Shown here: positions 62,446 through 64,000 of the stretch, piece after piece
How the letters are laid out: every line of letters starts with the position of its first letter
Position numbering within the stretch: the first letter of the stretch is position 1
From: CAJQQK01 sp965224225
GTDB taxonomy: Bacteria; Pseudomonadota; Alphaproteobacteria; Rhizobiales; Hyphomicrobiaceae
Assembly: GCA_965224225.1 (NCBI GenBank)
Contig: CBDCZF010000027.1
Span: forward strand, 1 to 64,000
DNA: 64,000 nt
Reading direction: 5' to 3'
The notes under the pieces: model-generated
The model's database searches: none
What the model was told of the DNA's origin: nothing
What the model saw: the letters and a program-made list of their open reading frames with translations, nothing else
Made by a program: the position numbers and the translations under genes

Positions 62446-63714
62446 ATGACCGACACCGACTTCAAGCCGTCCTCGGACTTCATGCAGACCATGATCGAGC
62501 GCGGTTATGTTCATCAGTGCTCCGATTTCGCCGGCCTCGATCAGCTCGCGGCCAAGGGCGAGGTTGTGGCCTATGTCGGTTACGACTGCACGGCGCCGTC
62601 GCTGCACGTCGGCTCCTTGATTTCGATCATGATGTTGCACTGGCTGCAGGCAACCGGCAACAAGCCGATTGCCCTGATGGGCGGCGGCACGACCCGCGTC
62701 GGTGACCCGTCCGGCAAGGACGAGACGCGCAAGATCCTGACGATCGAAGACATTGAGGCCAACAAGGCCGGCATTCAGAAGATCTTCTCGAGTTTGATCG
62801 AATTCGGCGATGGTCCCGGCGATGCGATCATGGCGGACAACGCCGAATGGCTGGCGCCACTCAACTATATCGAGTTTTTGCGTGATGTCGGCCGACACTT
62901 CTCGGTCAATCGCATGCTGTCGATGGATTCGGCCAAACTGCGCCTCGAGCGCGAGCAGGAACTCTCCTTCATCGAGTTCAACTACATGCTGCTGCAGGCC
63001 TACGACTTTGTCGAGTTGGCCAGGCGCTACGGCTGCAATGCGCAGATGGGCGGGTCCGACCAGTGGGGCAATATCGTCACCGGCATCGATCTCGGCCGGC
63101 GGATGGGCACGCAGCAGTTGTTTGCGCTGACCTGCCCGCTGCTCACGACGGCATCAGGCGCCAAGATGGGGAAGACGGCGAGCGGTGCCGTCTGGCTGAA
63201 TGCCGACCAGCTCTCGGCCTATGACTACTGGCAATACTGGCGCAACACCGAAGACGCAGATGTCAGCCGCTTTCTGAAGCTTTTTACAACCCTGCCGCTC
63301 GACGAAGTCGACAAGCTTGGTCAGCTTGCCGGGGCAGAGATCAACGAGGCCAAGAAGGTGCTGGCGACAGAGGCGACCGCGCTGGTGCACGGGCGGCGGG
63401 CTGCCGAGGAAGCAGCGAGCACTGCGCAACAGGCCTTCGAGGAGGGTACGACGGCCGCCGGTCTGCCGACGGTGGCGATTGCCGGCGCCGATCTCGACGA
63501 TGGCATCGGTGTGCTGACTGCGTTCGTGACAGCAGGTCTCGCCAAGTCGAACGGTGAGGCCCGGCGCCAGATCAAGGGCGGCGCGTTGCGCATCAACGAT
63601 GTCGTGGTGAAGGACGAAAAAGCAACGATCGGCGCCGACACCGTGACATCTGACGGCGTGATCAAATTGTCGATGGGTAAGAAACGCCACGTTCTTCTCA
63701 AACCCGAGGCGTAG
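62446..63714 (+). CDS. tyrS: tyrosyl-tRNA synthetase
   Basis: 422-residue class I aminoacyl-tRNA synthetase, TyrRS1 type. The HIGH-like motif is PSLHVGSL, the KMSKS-like motif KMGKTASGAV, and the tyrosine-specific region includes YDFVELARRYGCNAQMGGSD. A C-terminal S4 RNA-binding domain (GEARRQIKGGALRIND) is present. ATG 62446 begins the family N-terminus; earlier codons overlap the anmK upstream region. Confidence 0.96.
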   Translation: MTDTDFKPSSDFMQTMIERGYVHQCSDFAGLDQLAAKGEVVAYVGYDCTAPSLHVGSLISIMMLHWLQATGNKPIALMGGGTTRVGDPSGKDETRKILTIEDIEANKAGIQKIFSSLIEFGDGPGDAIMADNAEWLAPLNYIEFLRDVGRHFSVNRMLSMDSAKLRLEREQELSFIEFNYMLLQAYDFVELARRYGCNAQMGGSDQWGNIVTGIDLGRRMGTQQLFALTCPLLTTASGAKMGKTASGAVWLNADQLSAYDYWQYWRNTEDADVSRFLKLFTTLPLDEVDKLGQLAGAEINEAKKVLATEATALVHGRRAAEEAASTAQQAFEEGTTAAGLPTVAIAGADLDDGIGVLTAFVTAGLAKSNGEARRQIKGGALRINDVVVKDEKATIGADTVTSDGVIKLSMGKKRHVLLKPEA

Positions 63715-63787
63715 CGTCCGGCATGTTGCTTGCAACGTTGCCGTTCCGTCATTGCGCTCGCATCGCTAACGGAAAGGGTCCCAAAGT

Positions 63788-64000
63788 ATGGGCTTGTGGA
63801 AATACATCGGACTGCTCGCAGTCCTGATCGGCGCGGCGATGGGCTACGTCTACATGGGCTCAGACGTGCAGACCGTTCAGGTTACCGGTAAGCGTATCGA
63901 AGAGGGCCGCGGCCGGCGCGGCCGTACGACAGAGCGATTGATCGTCGACACCGACATCGGCCCCTTGCAGATCCTCAAGTTCCCGCTGATCGGTTATTCC
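63788..64000 (+). CDS. membrane-anchored protein, partial at window edge
   Basis: ATG 63788 after GGAAAGGG. The visible 71 residues begin MGLWKYIGLLAVLIGAAMGY, a single N-terminal membrane anchor, followed by an extracytoplasmic basic segment and a VDTDIGPLQILKFP strand. The reading frame is open at the window edge. It resembles DUF1523-type alphaproteobacterial membrane proteins; the call is tentative. Confidence 0.6.
   Translation, partial: MGLWKYIGLLAVLIGAAMGYVYMGSDVQTVQVTGKRIEEGRGRRGRTTERLIVDTDIGPLQILKFPLIGYS

Overview
The window is GC-rich chromosomal DNA of an alphaproteobacterium. The best markers are a MerR regulator - ihfA - fabH - plsX - DUF177 block, a ubiquinol-cytochrome c chaperone gene divergent from bamE, a crotonyl-CoA carboxylase/reductase and MeaA-type mutase pair (ethylmalonyl-CoA pathway), a biotin-dependent acyl-CoA carboxylase alpha subunit, and an anmK/tyrS divergent pair. 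No phage, plasmid replication or CRISPR genes are visible. A genus cannot be named from the sequence alone.

Layout. 0-6.8 kb: SDR and cupin pair, small membrane protein, a secreted HExxH protein in an AT-richer patch, a DUF442 phosphatase-like protein, an Lrp regulator beside an FAD amine oxidase, and an overlapping alpha/beta hydrolase-SDR pair. 7.0-14.7 kb: a truncated group II intron 5' end, then a compact five-gene minus-strand operon (SWIM zinc finger, DUF5691, MoxR AAA+ ATPase, DUF5682, vWA). This is the best candidate for a poorly described system. 14.9-20.8 kb: TPP enzyme, hexapeptide acetyltransferase, first copy of a 270-bp palindromic element, and a HlyD/ABC ATPase/permease exporter. 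20.8-25.2 kb: a stretch where three genes carry about ten frame breaks that each appear to be one extra base. 25.2-33.2 kb: small envelope proteins, an aminotransferase-SDR-BKACE catabolic group, D-Ala-D-Ala carboxypeptidase, lipoprotein, tRNA-Leu(CAA). 33.3-43.5 kb: MeaA mutase, Ccr, VOC protein, class II aldolase, KpsC-like protein, ketopantoate-reductase-like enzyme, M3 peptidase. 43.5-53 kb: MerR/IHF/fatty-acid/phospholipid block, bamE, TauD dioxygenase, second copy of the 270-bp element, LLM oxidoreductase, class I amidotransferase, tRNA-Leu(GAG), lipB. 53-64 kb: histone-H1-like protein, LysR regulator, acyl-CoA carboxylase - gamma-glutamylcyclotransferase - gamma-glutamyltransferase operon, two alphaproteobacterial unknowns, anmK, tyrS and a partial gene at the edge.

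How genes work together. Ccr reduces and carboxylates crotonyl-CoA to ethylmalonyl-CoA, MeaA rearranges it to methylsuccinyl-CoA, and the biotin carboxylase subunit would carboxylate the propionyl-CoA formed later. The five-gene module pairs a MoxR ATPase with a vWA protein, a known chaperone-like combination, plus a SWIM protein and a DUF5682 protein whose N-terminal motifs resemble the TraB/Tiki/EreA superfamily.

The strongest non-coding signals are the two 270-bp elements, equal in length and nearly identical, except that the 53 bp between their internal 18-bp inverted repeats is flipped. A four-copy dispersed REP-like repeat, a 42-bp inverted repeat and a run of five consecutive hairpins are also present.
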